NCBI GenBank assembly: GCA_014379665.1
Contig: JACMLK010000214.1
Coordinates: 1-16,255, forward strand
Direction: 5' to 3'
DNA length: 16,255 nt
From: Saprospiraceae bacterium
GTDB taxonomy: Bacteria > Bacteroidota > Bacteroidia > Chitinophagales > Saprospiraceae
The notes below the pieces were generated by a model. It ran no database searches and was not told where the DNA came from. It saw only the letters and a list, made by a program, of their open reading frames with translations. Of this stretch, positions 1 to 9,200 are shown in pieces. How positions within the stretch are numbered: position 1 is the first letter of the stretch; every line of letters starts with the position of its first letter. The position numbers were made by a program, and so were the translations under genes.

Positions 1-459
1 AACCCCATTTATTAAAAATTTATACTTTTTACTACAAAAAGTTAATTCAGAAGTTCCTACAATATTTTTTGGGGAAATTAAGTTCCATCCTAAAATATAT
101 GGATAGGTAGGTCTAATTGTAAATACACCATGAAAAGAATCAACTAGCTTAGCTTTTTTTTCTCTAGACCTGAAATCTTCATTTTCAATTGGCATACTAA
201 ATAAGGCAATTCTCATACAGTTCTTATGATACTCCTTATGTTTTGTACTAAAAAAGTTATAGTACGTATCCCTATATATTTTTTCAACATAAGGATATTC
301 GAAATAAACATATTTTATATCACTTAAATTATTTACAAGGTTCTGTATAATTTTCTTTACCTCGCCCTTTGAATTTCTATTAAAATATTCCAGATATTTT
401 GATTCTATGAATTCAGGTAAATCCTCAATTGATAAAATATACCCATCAATTGTATTCAT
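1..459 (-). CDS. Hypothetical protein, C-terminus cut by window edge
   Basis: An open frame starts at ATG 459-457 and runs to base 1 without a stop, giving 153 residues. An in-frame TAA 15 bases upstream of the ATG limits the possible start. The protein begins MNTIDGYILSIEDLPEFI and has no signal peptide or membrane segment. It contains the stretches YVYFEYPYVEKIYRD and, near residue 115, FHGVFTIRPTYPYILGWNLI. The latter resembles, from memory only, the N-terminal half of uncharacterised bacterial proteins that carry an RPT motif followed by a papain/C39-like catalytic half. That half would lie outside the window, so no enzyme function is claimed. The start lies 11 bases after the stop of the 56-residue gene, so it is probably the third gene of one operon with the two genes upstream. 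Coding is well supported by length and ordinary composition; function is unknown. Confidence 0.8.
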   Translation of the reverse strand, partial: MNTIDGYILSIEDLPEFIESKYLEYFNRNSKGEVKKIIQNLVNNLSDIKYVYFEYPYVEKIYRDTYYNFFSTKHKEYHKNCMRIALFSMPIENEDFRSREKKAKLVDSFHGVFTIRPTYPYILGWNLISPKNIVGTSELTFCSKKYKFLINGV

Positions 460-470
460 GAGATCAAGTA

Positions 471-641
471 TTATTTAGGATCTGTTTCAGGTAACTTTTC
501 TTTGACTTCTTGAACTTCTGGAATATCAAGTATAGTAATACTATCTTTCCTCTCATTTATTTTTTGTTCGTCAACAGGATTTTTCACAACGCCTTTATAT
601 TTTTTTGGCAATTCTTCTGTATTTTTCTTCAAATTAAACAT
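471..641 (-). CDS. Small hypothetical protein, 56 residues, second gene of a three-gene operon
   Basis: A 56-codon frame runs from ATG 641-639 to TAA 473-471. The protein is hydrophilic and rich in Lys and Glu, beginning MFNLKKNTEELPKKYKGVV and ending EKLPETDPK, with no membrane segment, cysteine or recognisable motif. Its start codon overlaps the last 8 bases of the upstream membrane-protein gene, and its stop lies 11 bases before the next start. This tight spacing on both sides is the main argument that it is a real, translationally coupled gene. The pairing suggests a soluble partner or adaptor for the membrane protein, but that is inference. No family recognised. Confidence 0.65.
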   Translation of the reverse strand: MFNLKKNTEELPKKYKGVVKNPVDEQKINERKDSITILDIPEVQEVKEKLPETDPK

Positions 642-1284
642 GGTTGCTAATTTTTACTTTTTCAGAATTTATAATTACAATTGATTTGCTCTGTGGAAAT
701 GCTAAGTACAAATCATTTTGGTTATCTAATATTTGCCTAACATAACTAATTCCATTTTCATCAGATATAATTGAAAATATTGTTACATTCTTGAGACCTA
801 CTTCCTTACATGTTTCAGTCTCACAATGATATAATAAATTTCCCAAATACGCAACTTTAAGCTCAAAATCTATTATATATACTGTTTTAAATTCATTTGT
901 GTAATGAGAAAAAAGGCTTGTGTCAGAGATTTCATCTGTAACATTCAAAAAATTAAGTAATGCGAAATCCCATTTTTTATTCTTTATCAATACATAAATT
1001 ATTGACAAGATTAAAGAGACTAAGGAAGTGATTATAACTTCTTTGTATTCAATAATATTTTTTTCATTGACAACGTTTTGCCAAATACTTAATAATTTAC
1101 CGCTTCCAAATAAATTTTCAAATGATTGAAATAATAGATAAGAAACAAACCCAAAAATGGTTGTATATATAATTATATCGTTTCCTTCAATCTTTTTTGT
1201 TGGTACTAAATATTTGCGGATAATTAGTACCGAAAATAAACCTGGGAAGAGTAAAATAAATAATTTTATAATAATTATTGACAC
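634..1284 (-). CDS. Membrane protein of unknown function, DUF6338-like
   Basis: A 216-residue protein with about three hydrophobic segments near residues 3-22 (containing ILLFPGLFSVLII), 38-55 and 83-100. A soluble C-terminal domain of about 110 residues follows and includes WDFALLNFLN, a two-cysteine stretch HCETETCKE, and a final strand-rich part. The architecture of N-terminal helices with an LFPG motif and a small C-terminal domain resembles DUF6338 proteins, judged from memory. The only in-frame start before a stop is GTG at 1284-1282; the ATG three bases upstream is out of frame and closes after three codons. The gene sits about 55 bases below a likely promoter at 1344-1374. It overlaps the 56-residue gene by 8 bp, so the three leftmost genes are probably co-transcribed. 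It lies directly downstream of decayed RHS sequence, but nothing in it proves a link to the toxin locus. Confidence 0.8.
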   Translation of the reverse strand: MSIIIIKLFILLFPGLFSVLIIRKYLVPTKKIEGNDIIIYTTIFGFVSYLLFQSFENLFGSGKLLSIWQNVVNEKNIIEYKEVIITSLVSLILSIIYVLIKNKKWDFALLNFLNVTDEISDTSLFSHYTNEFKTVYIIDFELKVAYLGNLLYHCETETCKEVGLKNVTIFSIISDENGISYVRQILDNQNDLYLAFPQSKSIVIINSEKVKISNHV

Positions 1285-1343
1285 ATCAAATAAAATAAAT
1301 ATGGTTTATTAAAGAGTTAATTTAAAATGCACTATAAATAGTA

Positions 1344-1374
1344 CAAATTTAAAATAATATTTTTAACAACCAAC
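1344..1374 (-). promoter_or_regulatory. Putative Bacteroidota-type promoter for the three-gene operon
   Basis: On the minus strand the octamer TAAATTTG (1351-1344) matches the Bacteroidota -7 consensus TAnnTTTG exactly. Nineteen bases upstream lies GTTG (1374-1371), a three-of-four match to the -33 TTTG box. Spacing and position fit a transcript beginning near 1338 with a leader of about 55 bases before the GTG at 1284. A short dyad, actat/atagt, at 1331-1342 sits where transcription would begin. The region is very AT-rich, so a chance match to the -7 box is possible. Confidence 0.5.
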
Positions 1375-1391
1375 ATATTTAATAAATATGT
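1373..1391. promoter_or_regulatory. Perfect 9-bp-arm palindrome beside the putative promoter
   Basis: The arms acatattta (1373-1381) and taaatatgt (1383-1391) are exact reverse complements around one central base. The palindrome overlaps the proposed -33 box of the promoter by two bases and extends upstream of it, a plausible place for a dimeric regulator to bind. High AT content makes such palindromes commoner than usual, so operator function is only a suggestion. Confidence 0.3.
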
Positions 1392-1625
1392 AATAAAATA
1401 CTTATATTAATATTCCTTTAATTAATTTAATTTTTAGAAAGACAAAAAATTAATTGATTTGGGAAGAGTATCCAGTAGTAAGTGGTAGTTTTAATTGCCA
1501 GTCATTACGTGAATCTTACACAGTTTTTATAACCACTAAAATCATAAAAGGCATTACTTTTTAGCGTTGATTTATTCAATATTTATATCAACTATATTGT
1601 CAACTAATACACTGCCAGAAAAGTC
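1392..1625. other. AT-rich intergenic stretch, nothing identified
   Basis: Between the promoter/palindrome region and the decayed RHS segment there is no convincing gene on either strand. A short minus-strand frame through the RHS junction reads GLTDFSGSVLVDNIVDINIE and then stops. It could be the remains of whatever followed the second RHS core, but it is too short to classify. No RNA gene or terminator with a clear U-tract was seen. Confidence 0.5.
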
Positions 1626-1630
1626 TGTAA

Positions 1631-1883
1631 GCCCATCCGGCAACCTTTTGCTGTGGCATAACCTCTCTACCCACCTATCCGTGCATAAGCTAGGTTACTT
1701 CATAATGGATTGATTTCATATCACTGCATTCACTGCCTTCGCAGAGACCATTCAGTCCGGTAAATATAACATAAATTCATACGGATGTCCAAATGCATCT
1801 GTAAGAAATGTGATGGAACCTATATGATCAGAATGGTAGTAATACAATACATCCAGACACCTATTCTCATAAAAACAAACACA
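1631..1883 (-). pseudogene. Decayed RHS core fragment, paralogue of the large RHS gene
   Basis: Two blocks match the core of the large RHS gene. The minus-strand frame at 1883-1752 encodes 43 residues including VLYYYHSDHIGSITFLTDAF and GHPYEFMLYLP, then a stop. It is identical to the large protein's residues around 3640-3670 at 36 of 43 positions. A second block at 1665-1631 encodes VMPQQKVAGWA, matching AMAQQKVAGWA, the next part of the same core. About 88 bases of unrelated sequence separate the blocks where the functional gene is continuous. The parent would have encoded another SpvB/RHS protein. What remains has a stop, an insertion and no start. The fragment retains the CFYEN segment found just before the YYYHSDH motif of the neighbour, so both came from the same RHS lineage. 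It lies 295 bases beyond the stop of the putative immunity gene. Confidence 0.85.
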
Positions 1884-1951
1884 TTGTTAGTTTTCAACGG
1901 GCAGAGCACTTTCTTATTGAGATCAGCTGGTTTTACTACATCAGGTTTTAA

Positions 1952-2140
1952 TTACACAAAAGCCCTACAACTCTTTTCAAGATGTATGGCTTTTGTCTTG
2001 TTAAAGGCACAAGTTGCAAACATGCGCCAGCTGAGGCATTGCAAGAAATTCATAATCTTGACGATGGTACTGAAAGAACTTTATTCTCCATCATCGATAC
2101 ATTTGTAAGGGATGCTAAGGCTAGAGTGGCTTATCCATGA
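1952..2140 (+). pseudogene. C-terminal remnant of an XRE-family (HTH) regulator
   Basis: After a TAA at 1949-1951, a plus-strand frame remains open to TGA 2138-2140. Its end reads LDDGTERTLFSIIDTF followed by VRDAKARVAYP. This resembles the conserved tail of small Bacteroidota XRE-type transcriptional regulators (pattern LDxxxxxTxFxxIDxFIRDxKxxxAY, recalled from memory). The preceding residues FCLVKGTS fit the end of the HTH region (FLVKGTS in intact members). The DNA-binding helix-turn-helix itself is missing, and internal residues appear deleted. It is on the opposite strand to all intact genes here. It lies between the RHS remnant and the immunity gene, suggesting debris from a transferred or rearranged cassette. 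A short independent ORF from ATG 1982 is possible but less likely. Confidence 0.5.
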
Positions 2141-2172
2141 AAATGCCCCTGCGGATTGCATAGGCATTTTCA
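2138..2172. terminator. Bidirectional hairpin after the putative immunity gene
   Basis: The arms tgaaaatgcc (2138-2147) and ggcattttca (2163-2172) are perfect 10-bp reverse complements. The 15-base loop can form a further 3-bp stem (tgc/gca). The hairpin lies 7 bases beyond the stop of the minus-strand gene ending at 2179 and includes the stop codon of the plus-strand XRE remnant. It is well placed to end transcription from both sides. There is no clean U-run after the stem in either direction, so termination efficiency is uncertain. Confidence 0.55.
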
Positions 2173-2178
2173 TTGTCT

Positions 2179-2604
2179 TTAATTTCTATTTACTCCAAAG
2201 TATATAGCTATCGAAAGTATTAAACTCTTTAATAGGATTAATAGAATTATCATTATTTGACTGAGTTGGGCTGCATATTCTGATTCTTCAATTCGTGAAA
2301 ACAAGACTTCAGAAAAAAACATGTCTATAACGTAAAGAAGTGTGGCTATTAATCCTATAAATAACCATTTTAACACACTGTTATCAAAGCGAAACATTAA
2401 GAATATTACACATACTAAAAAAGTTACCCAAATTAAATAGACAACAGTCATTCCTGCCTTAATTCCAAAGAATTTAAGGGCTTCTATTATAGAATTACCT
2501 ACGGCACCACCTACTATGTATAGCATTACATTATTGAGTAAAAAGTCTAAAATGAAATAAACTATAAGTGATGCACCAAAAATGAATAAAAATTTACTTG
2601 ACAT
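2179..2604 (-). CDS. Putative immunity protein to the RHS tip toxin, four-helix membrane protein
   Basis: A 141-residue, very hydrophobic protein with likely membrane helices near residues 5-24, 52-72, 79-97 and 116-137. A short charged segment (SRIEESEYAAQ) precedes the last helix. I chose ATG 2604-2602, one base after the RHS stop TAA (2608-2606). A TTG at 2616 in the same frame would add four residues and overlap the RHS gene by 11 bp. In polymorphic-toxin loci the small gene directly behind the toxin tip usually encodes its immunity protein. That position, the translational coupling and the low GC shared with the tip support the role. A membrane immunity protein would fit a toxin acting in or at the membrane, or one detoxified at the membrane. 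No family recognised. Alternatively it is an unrelated small membrane protein. Transcription probably ends at the hairpin 2138-2172. Confidence 0.75.
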   Translation of the reverse strand: MSSKFLFIFGASLIVYFILDFLLNNVMLYIVGGAVGNSIIEALKFFGIKAGMTVVYLIWVTFLVCVIFLMFRFDNSVLKWLFIGLIATLLYVIDMFFSEVLFSRIEESEYAAQLSQIMIILLILLKSLILSIAIYFGVNRN

Positions 2605-2605
2605 A

Positions 2606-3256
2606 TTATTTCTCAAATTGTTTGTTCCATTCTTTAATTGAAATTGTTTTATCTCCTTGAATTACTCCTTGAAATACTCCTTCAGAATTTACTTTTATAC
2701 TAATATTTACATTAATTTGCACATCACCTTCATTCTCTCTTGCTAAAGCCATCGTAGGCCCTGTTGCTTTTCCCTCTGAAGTTGTAAAATTACCTAGCCA
2801 TATGGAATTTCCAGCACTATCAGAAATTAGAGATTCTTGATTAGGAAAATTGTCACCACTAATTGTTCCTGCCACATTTAATGTGTGATTGCCATTTATA
2901 TCTCCATTTGTTGTAACTGTTAATTTAGTAAATTGATCTATATCCCATGATCGTGATTGATCTGCATTATTACCAAATGAATGAACATCAAGTTTATTGC
3001 CGCTAGATCTATCTTTGACATAAGTGTTTGAATAAGTCCCATCTTCTGGCTTTGAACCTACTTTATATGATAAACTTCTGCCACTTTCAAAACTTCGTGT
3101 CTTAGTTTCTGTATCATAATTGATTCCAACAGAAGTACGATAGGATGCATTTCTGTCTAAACTATGGCCCCTATTATCCCCATGATACCTAGCAAAGGCA
3201 GGTCCAAAAGTTTTGAAGGGAGCATAACTTCTGGTAATAATTTCAATTGGATATAA
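2606..3256 (-). other. Variable C-terminal tip of the RHS protein (putative toxin domain)
   Basis: These 216 residues follow the RHS core and should be the effector. The tip starts LYPIEIITRSYAPFKTFGPA, continues with RYHGDNRGHSLDRNASYRTS, and then becomes strand-rich, ending IQGDKTISIKEWNKQFEK. The RSYAPFKTFG / GDNRGHS pattern resembles a tip family I have seen at the ends of other Bacteroidota RHS proteins, but I cannot attach an activity to it. No HNH, ADP-ribosyltransferase, deaminase or cysteine-protease motif is evident, and the domain has no cysteine. Base composition shifts at the boundary: 2641-2700 has 16 of 60 G/C, against 61 of 120 at 3301-3420 in the core. This is typical of exchangeable tips. 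Confidence 0.6.
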
Positions 3257-6200
3257 TCCATCGTTATCAATGAATCTTAATGGATTATTAAAGGTGTAAC
3301 TATACGGACTCCAAGACGGCATTTTCTCCGCCAGCGGATCCACCCCAAACCACATACTCAGTCTCGGATCCAGATATCTCGCACCAAAATAATGCAATCC
3401 CGTAAGTCCATCCTGCTCCTTGCCTGTAAAAGTATAAGGTGTGGCCCATCCCGCAACTTTTTGCTGTGCCATCGCCTCTCCGAATGGCAAATATAACATA
3501 AATTCATAAGGGTGTCCCAAAGCATCCGTCAGAAATGTGCTGGATCCTATATGATCGGAGTGATAGTAGTATAATACATTATTACAATTATTCTCATAAA
3601 AACACAAACATTGTTTAAAACTTTCGCTTTCTGACCCTGCATCATCAATACATATTGATGTTCTTGGTATTTCATTTTCAATGATGTGATGTTCTATTTC
3701 AAACCCCTCCGTAATGTGTTGAATATCTCCTTGTTGTATATCCGGCAATCCATTAACCCATTGTTGTATCTGTTCGTCTTGTGTTTGACAATTATCTTCG
3801 TTTTTTGAATTATAAAGTCCCGCAAGTCTACTTGCTATACGCTCACCACCCATAAAATAGTGTTTGCTCACCTGCTTGTACCCGTCTACAACAAAGTCCC
3901 CACTTGCATAGGTAGTATAATTGCCAATAGAAAATCCTGTACCTACCGGTTCCCCATTGATAGAAATAGAGGTCTCAAAACCTATACCTTTCAACACACG
4001 CTCTCCGCTTGCATCATATATATTATGTTGCAACCTAGTACTACCTGCCTTCACAGCTTTGATTCTATTTGCTTCATCCCACATGATGGATTTGCTATTC
4101 TCCCCGTTACTTTCATGATGAGTCACATTGCCATTAGGGTCATATGCAAAGTTCTCTAACGTGGACCCATCAGGTGCGGTAATTGAGTTTAGCGCGTTGA
4201 CCACATTAAATCCATTGCCATTATAGTTACCGTCATAAGTGTAATTGTAAGTATGACTGTAAGTATTTTCAAACACAGGTGCCCCATTCTTCCCATGATC
4301 CTGGTTTTTACTGTTTATACGATGAAAGTCTCCATATTTCATTTTGGTTATATACTCAGCATTTTGATCATTGACTCCACCAACATCCACTCCTTCCCAT
4401 TTTCCGTCAGATGATGACAATCTGTTGTAGATGTCATATTTATAATCATTACTGTACCAGCCACCTAAATTATTGAACATGGAAGTAACACTATTGTTGA
4501 CTATATGAGTGATATTGCCTATAAGGTCATAAGAATAAGTGTTATTTAGCATATTATCAGAATTAGAAGCGATTGCTTGTGCATTGTCCAGTCTATTTAG
4601 AACTGGAGTATATGCATAGGTATTTGAAGTACCATTGCCAAATTCCACCATTGTTTTCTGACCGAATTCATTATAATGAATATTATTAATATAGCTATAA
4701 CCTTCTGCATTATATATCGTAAAGAGACTACCTCCAACATCATATTTATAATTTAATACCTCCCCGTCAGGATATTGCATTGTCTTCAATCTATTCCACG
4801 AATCATATTCATAGGTATGTACAAACTTTCTTACACCGACATCAGTAGGATCCACTACTGTCCTACACGTCTGTATCACCTCACCCATATTTCCATACTC
4901 ATATGCAATAGCACCTGACCCATCCAGTTGTGCTTTCAGTTTGCCCAAATTATCGCCTGTATCGGTATGATATAGATACTTTACATTGCTGATTTGATCA
5001 GAATTCGGATATGTAATCGTCACAGGCCTGTTCAATGCATCATAAGTGTATGCCACATATGTACCATCGTAAGCTTGTTTTTGATTTTTACGCTCCAATA
5101 TATTGCCTCGTGCATCATATGTGAAATATGAAGTACCTGCATCCAGATGACCGTATTCCACTACCCTGCCTGCATAATCATATATATTGGTAGATATTGG
5201 CACACCTTCAGCTGTGGTAGTGAGCACCTGCCCTATACCATCATATTCAAACTCCGTAGTTTTATCTACATTGACGATCTTTAAAGTCCTGCCATCAGCA
5301 TCTTGATAGGTTTTATTAATGATTGGTACTCCAACGCTCTGAAGCACGACTACCTGGGTCACTGCGGCATTGACATCATTATAATATGATGTGGTTGACG
5401 AACCAGATTCGCTATTTAGTGATGTTAGCATTCTGTCAAACTCATCATAAGTATTATTTATTATTGGGCTACTGTCAGAGTAGTCATAGAAATCTAAACT
5501 GCCACCTGGCTCAAAAGCAGCCTTATACTCACTGAGACCTCTACCAAGCGCATCTTTCGTGACCATGCCTGATACAGTCATACCAACTACACCATTTACC
5601 AAAGCATCTTTTTTCACCTGCACGGCTTGCCCTAAACCATTGACATACTGTACCGTAGTAATAGTGAAATCATCATTTGGACTAAATTCATCATAATGTT
5701 TTGTCACAGCATACGATTTTAGCGCCGGACTATTTACAATATTATATTCGTATTGGATGGTATAATCCGGATCTTTTGGACCTTTTATTGCAGTAGGTCT
5801 TCCATAATTATCATACATATACATAGTACTATTTCCACTGATGTCAACGGACTCCCTAGGTACTCCAAATCTAAAATCATAATCAAGCAACATCGATATA
5901 TAGTCGATCCCATCTGCCGATTTCATTACTTCTATCAGATATTGATCATTAATCACGTCATAACCATAGGTAGTTATTTTTGCTCCGGATGTGCCTGCAG
6001 ATGATGGCACGGTAGATGTTAAAATATTACCATAGTCATCATATGTCATCTGTATGATGTTTACTTGACCAACATCGTTGTTTAGAATATGAACTTCCAA
6101 AACTCTGCCATTATCGTCAATTATATTATTTTCTCTTTGTCTTACTGTTGTCCCATTTGCAACAACAACAATTAATTTAGGTACAGACAATATGTTTTTA

Positions 6201-9200
6201 CTTTCTAATGTAAGATCATTCCAATATTCTATGTTGGACACAAAATTATTTCCCCCGGAATGTTCTACCCTAGCAACCCGTCCGCGAGCATCATAAGTAA
6301 ATGATTCGCCCTTTGAGATCGGTAGACCTAGATTCACAAACCTTTGTTCTGTGTCGGTGACAACCACAAAAGCCGCAGCGTCACCGTTTGTTCCACCTTC
6401 ATCGAAGTATTCATCGTAGACTTCATTATTGACATCAGCTGGGTTCATCAACCATGTATTGGCCACTCCTCCCAAGATGCCTGTTGTATATCCCAATATG
6501 TGATAATTCATCAGTGACTCAGATAGTTTTATGCCATCAGGAGTAGTAAATACATAAACGGATGACGTCACACCGTTCACTTCATTTAGTACTTCCATAA
6601 GGCCTGGCTCTACATCACCTAGCAGTACTTCACTTTTCCTGACTTTGCCATGTAAAAAATAATTGTGGTTATAATGCTGTGTCAGGTTCGTACGCCAAAC
6701 GCTGAATTCTTGGTTAGCGTCATCTTTATTGTACTCTTGTGTACGAACGTATTCAAATCCATAAAAATCCCGCTCTCGTCTATCATATTTCCCATTATAA
6801 AAATCAAACTTCGTCAATCGCTCTTTCACACCCTCTACTGCTTCATCGGCAATGGTATTGTCAGTTATTTTTAACTCTGACATGACCCACTTGCCTGTGG
6901 GATTTTCATATGATGGAGCTACAAATTTATAATCCATGGCATAGGTAGCACCTAAAGGATTTTTTACGGTTTTCAATTTGTTGGTTCTTCTATACAAGTT
7001 ATGCCTTATTACCATCTCCTCCTCTGAGCTTTGATGTACAAAGTCATTGTATCCATCTCCATCATAGTCTTCTATAGACTTGAGAATCGTATTATTGGTA
7101 GAAGAGTATGGTATCCCATTGAAGTTTAAAGGGAATTTCAATGTCACGAAAGGTATGGGAACTATGATGGCAACAGTAAAGGTTAAGTTCACACTGTTGT
7201 CCCATGCTTTTGATTGTTTGTGCATGTTCCAATCTAGTGTACAATCACCTATATATTTGAAGCTTGTACCTGTATTTATAAATAAATGATAATTCAAACT
7301 AAAAAGTATTGAACTCTTCATCAAAACATCCTGCTTTCCATCACCATTAAAATCACGTACGATCACATTCATGTTATTTTCTGAGTAAGCCCCTGAGTAA
7401 CCAGCTTGAGCTGATAATGCCTGGAATAGTGATACACCAAGCCCGATACCAAAAGAAGAGCTTTCTTGTTTGAAAATTTGATGGTTGGTTAATATTTCCA
7501 ACCCTTCGAATGGCCATTCTGGATCTAGTTCAGACATAGGAGTTATTTCTTTACCTAGGTTTAACTTTACATATAATTTGTTATTATCAGGATCTACGCG
7601 TACCCTATCTGGCAGACCATCTCCATTCATATCGAATAACAAAAAATCACTAAAAGACTTATTGGTAGTACCATTACCACTTACACTTACTTGACTACCA
7701 CCTTTGTGTGATTCCAGATATAAGTTCCTTTTGCCCATCTGTATCAAAGTCTTTTCACCTGGTTTTCCGTAGCTACCCGCTATAGTATGTCCTTCATTCA
7801 TTTGCTTATCTACACCCACTAAGTTATAGTCTGGAACATCCAATTCTGTGGCATTTGTAAATCCACCTATGGGTGATGTATATTGCACTACATTATTCTG
7901 CACCACATCAGGATATCGGTCACCATTGATATCCATAAATTCGTTTAGATTTTTTGATACAGAACTTTTCGACTTAGTTTTACTAAGACTTATCCCTGCA
8001 TTGATCCCATAATTTATGCTTTTTGAGTTAGAAACCGACACTTTGTTTTTTAGCGAACACATGCCATGGTAAGATACCTCCATCATTAAGGATTCAGGCT
8101 CATCAGCTCCTACCAATTGAGGACCATCAGAATACAAATCTATCGCCCGGCCAGCAAATCGAGAAGAAAAATTTTCTTTGGTAAAGGTCACATATTTTTC
8201 TATTATCCCACCTTCCACAATCTGTTTGATGGGCAGTCCCGGTGAAAATGATCCACCTCGATTTATAATATTATTAAAAAGTAGATTATCATCAGTAAAA
8301 TCTTCAACCTCGCCCTCATCTTCGCCATCAAATGGCAAATTGTTCTCCCATACACCAAAAGCATCAATTTCTCCTTGTGTGATAGTCATCTCAAAGTTGG
8401 CAGGATTCAGCAATTTTCCAAAATCGTCATGTGGTGTATCTGGGGAATTATCTCCATCCTGATTGTAAAAAAACTGTCCCCAGCCTCTATACATAGTACC
8501 AAACACCGAAGGTCTGTTTTGGAATAGATTGATATTCCTTCTTGTCAGTCTTGATTTTCCGGATGGATCATTCGTGTTAGCGCTAGATGAGAAAAAGCCA
8601 AGTTGACGATTCCAATTTTCTGTAAGTTCTAATCGTCCAAAAAATGCTTCACAAATGTAACTTGCATCTGCAGCAAACTCAATGGATATAATAGTACTGT
8701 AAGCTACTCCCAGTGGTATTACCATCGGATCTTCTGACCCAAGTGTTATTCCGGATGCTGTCAATGTTGCTGGAACTACTATGGATGGCTGCCCTAATCT
8801 TTTAAGTATAATATTGAAGTGTCCGGTGGTGCAAGGCTCCATTGGGTTCGGGCACAATCCTGAAAGCAAACTACCATCAATAGCCGGATGAAAATACAGC
8901 TTATTCAAATGCGAAAATTCAGTCAAATCCAGTTGTACATCGCTGCGCCATCTTTGCACAGTTACGTCAGTAGACATGGGCAATGTAAATGTTTTATACA
9001 CAGGATATTGACCCACTGGATGTATGACAGGTTCAGCAGGCTTACTTGGATCTGGATTGACGACCAATGTCACAACAGGATTCCATTGCAATGATGACCA
9101 ATCTACATTAGATTCACTTTCAAAACTATAAAATAATATATGAGCCTTAGAGTTTGTTGACATAATAACATCAGTAGAAGGTGAGTTAAGATCTAATTCA

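Noticed and set aside
1785..2108. Plus-strand 107-codon open frame
   Set aside because: Its first part is antisense to the RHS remnant and its second part is out of frame with the XRE tail. The protein has no family-like pattern.
2138..2172. Inverted repeat as a transposon end or attachment site
   Set aside because: No transposase, no target-site duplication and no second copy were seen; placement directly after a gene fits a transcription end better.
2602..2616. TTG start at 2616 for the immunity gene
   Set aside because: Possible, but the ATG at 2604 directly after the RHS stop is a stronger start and loses only four residues, none of them in a predicted helix.
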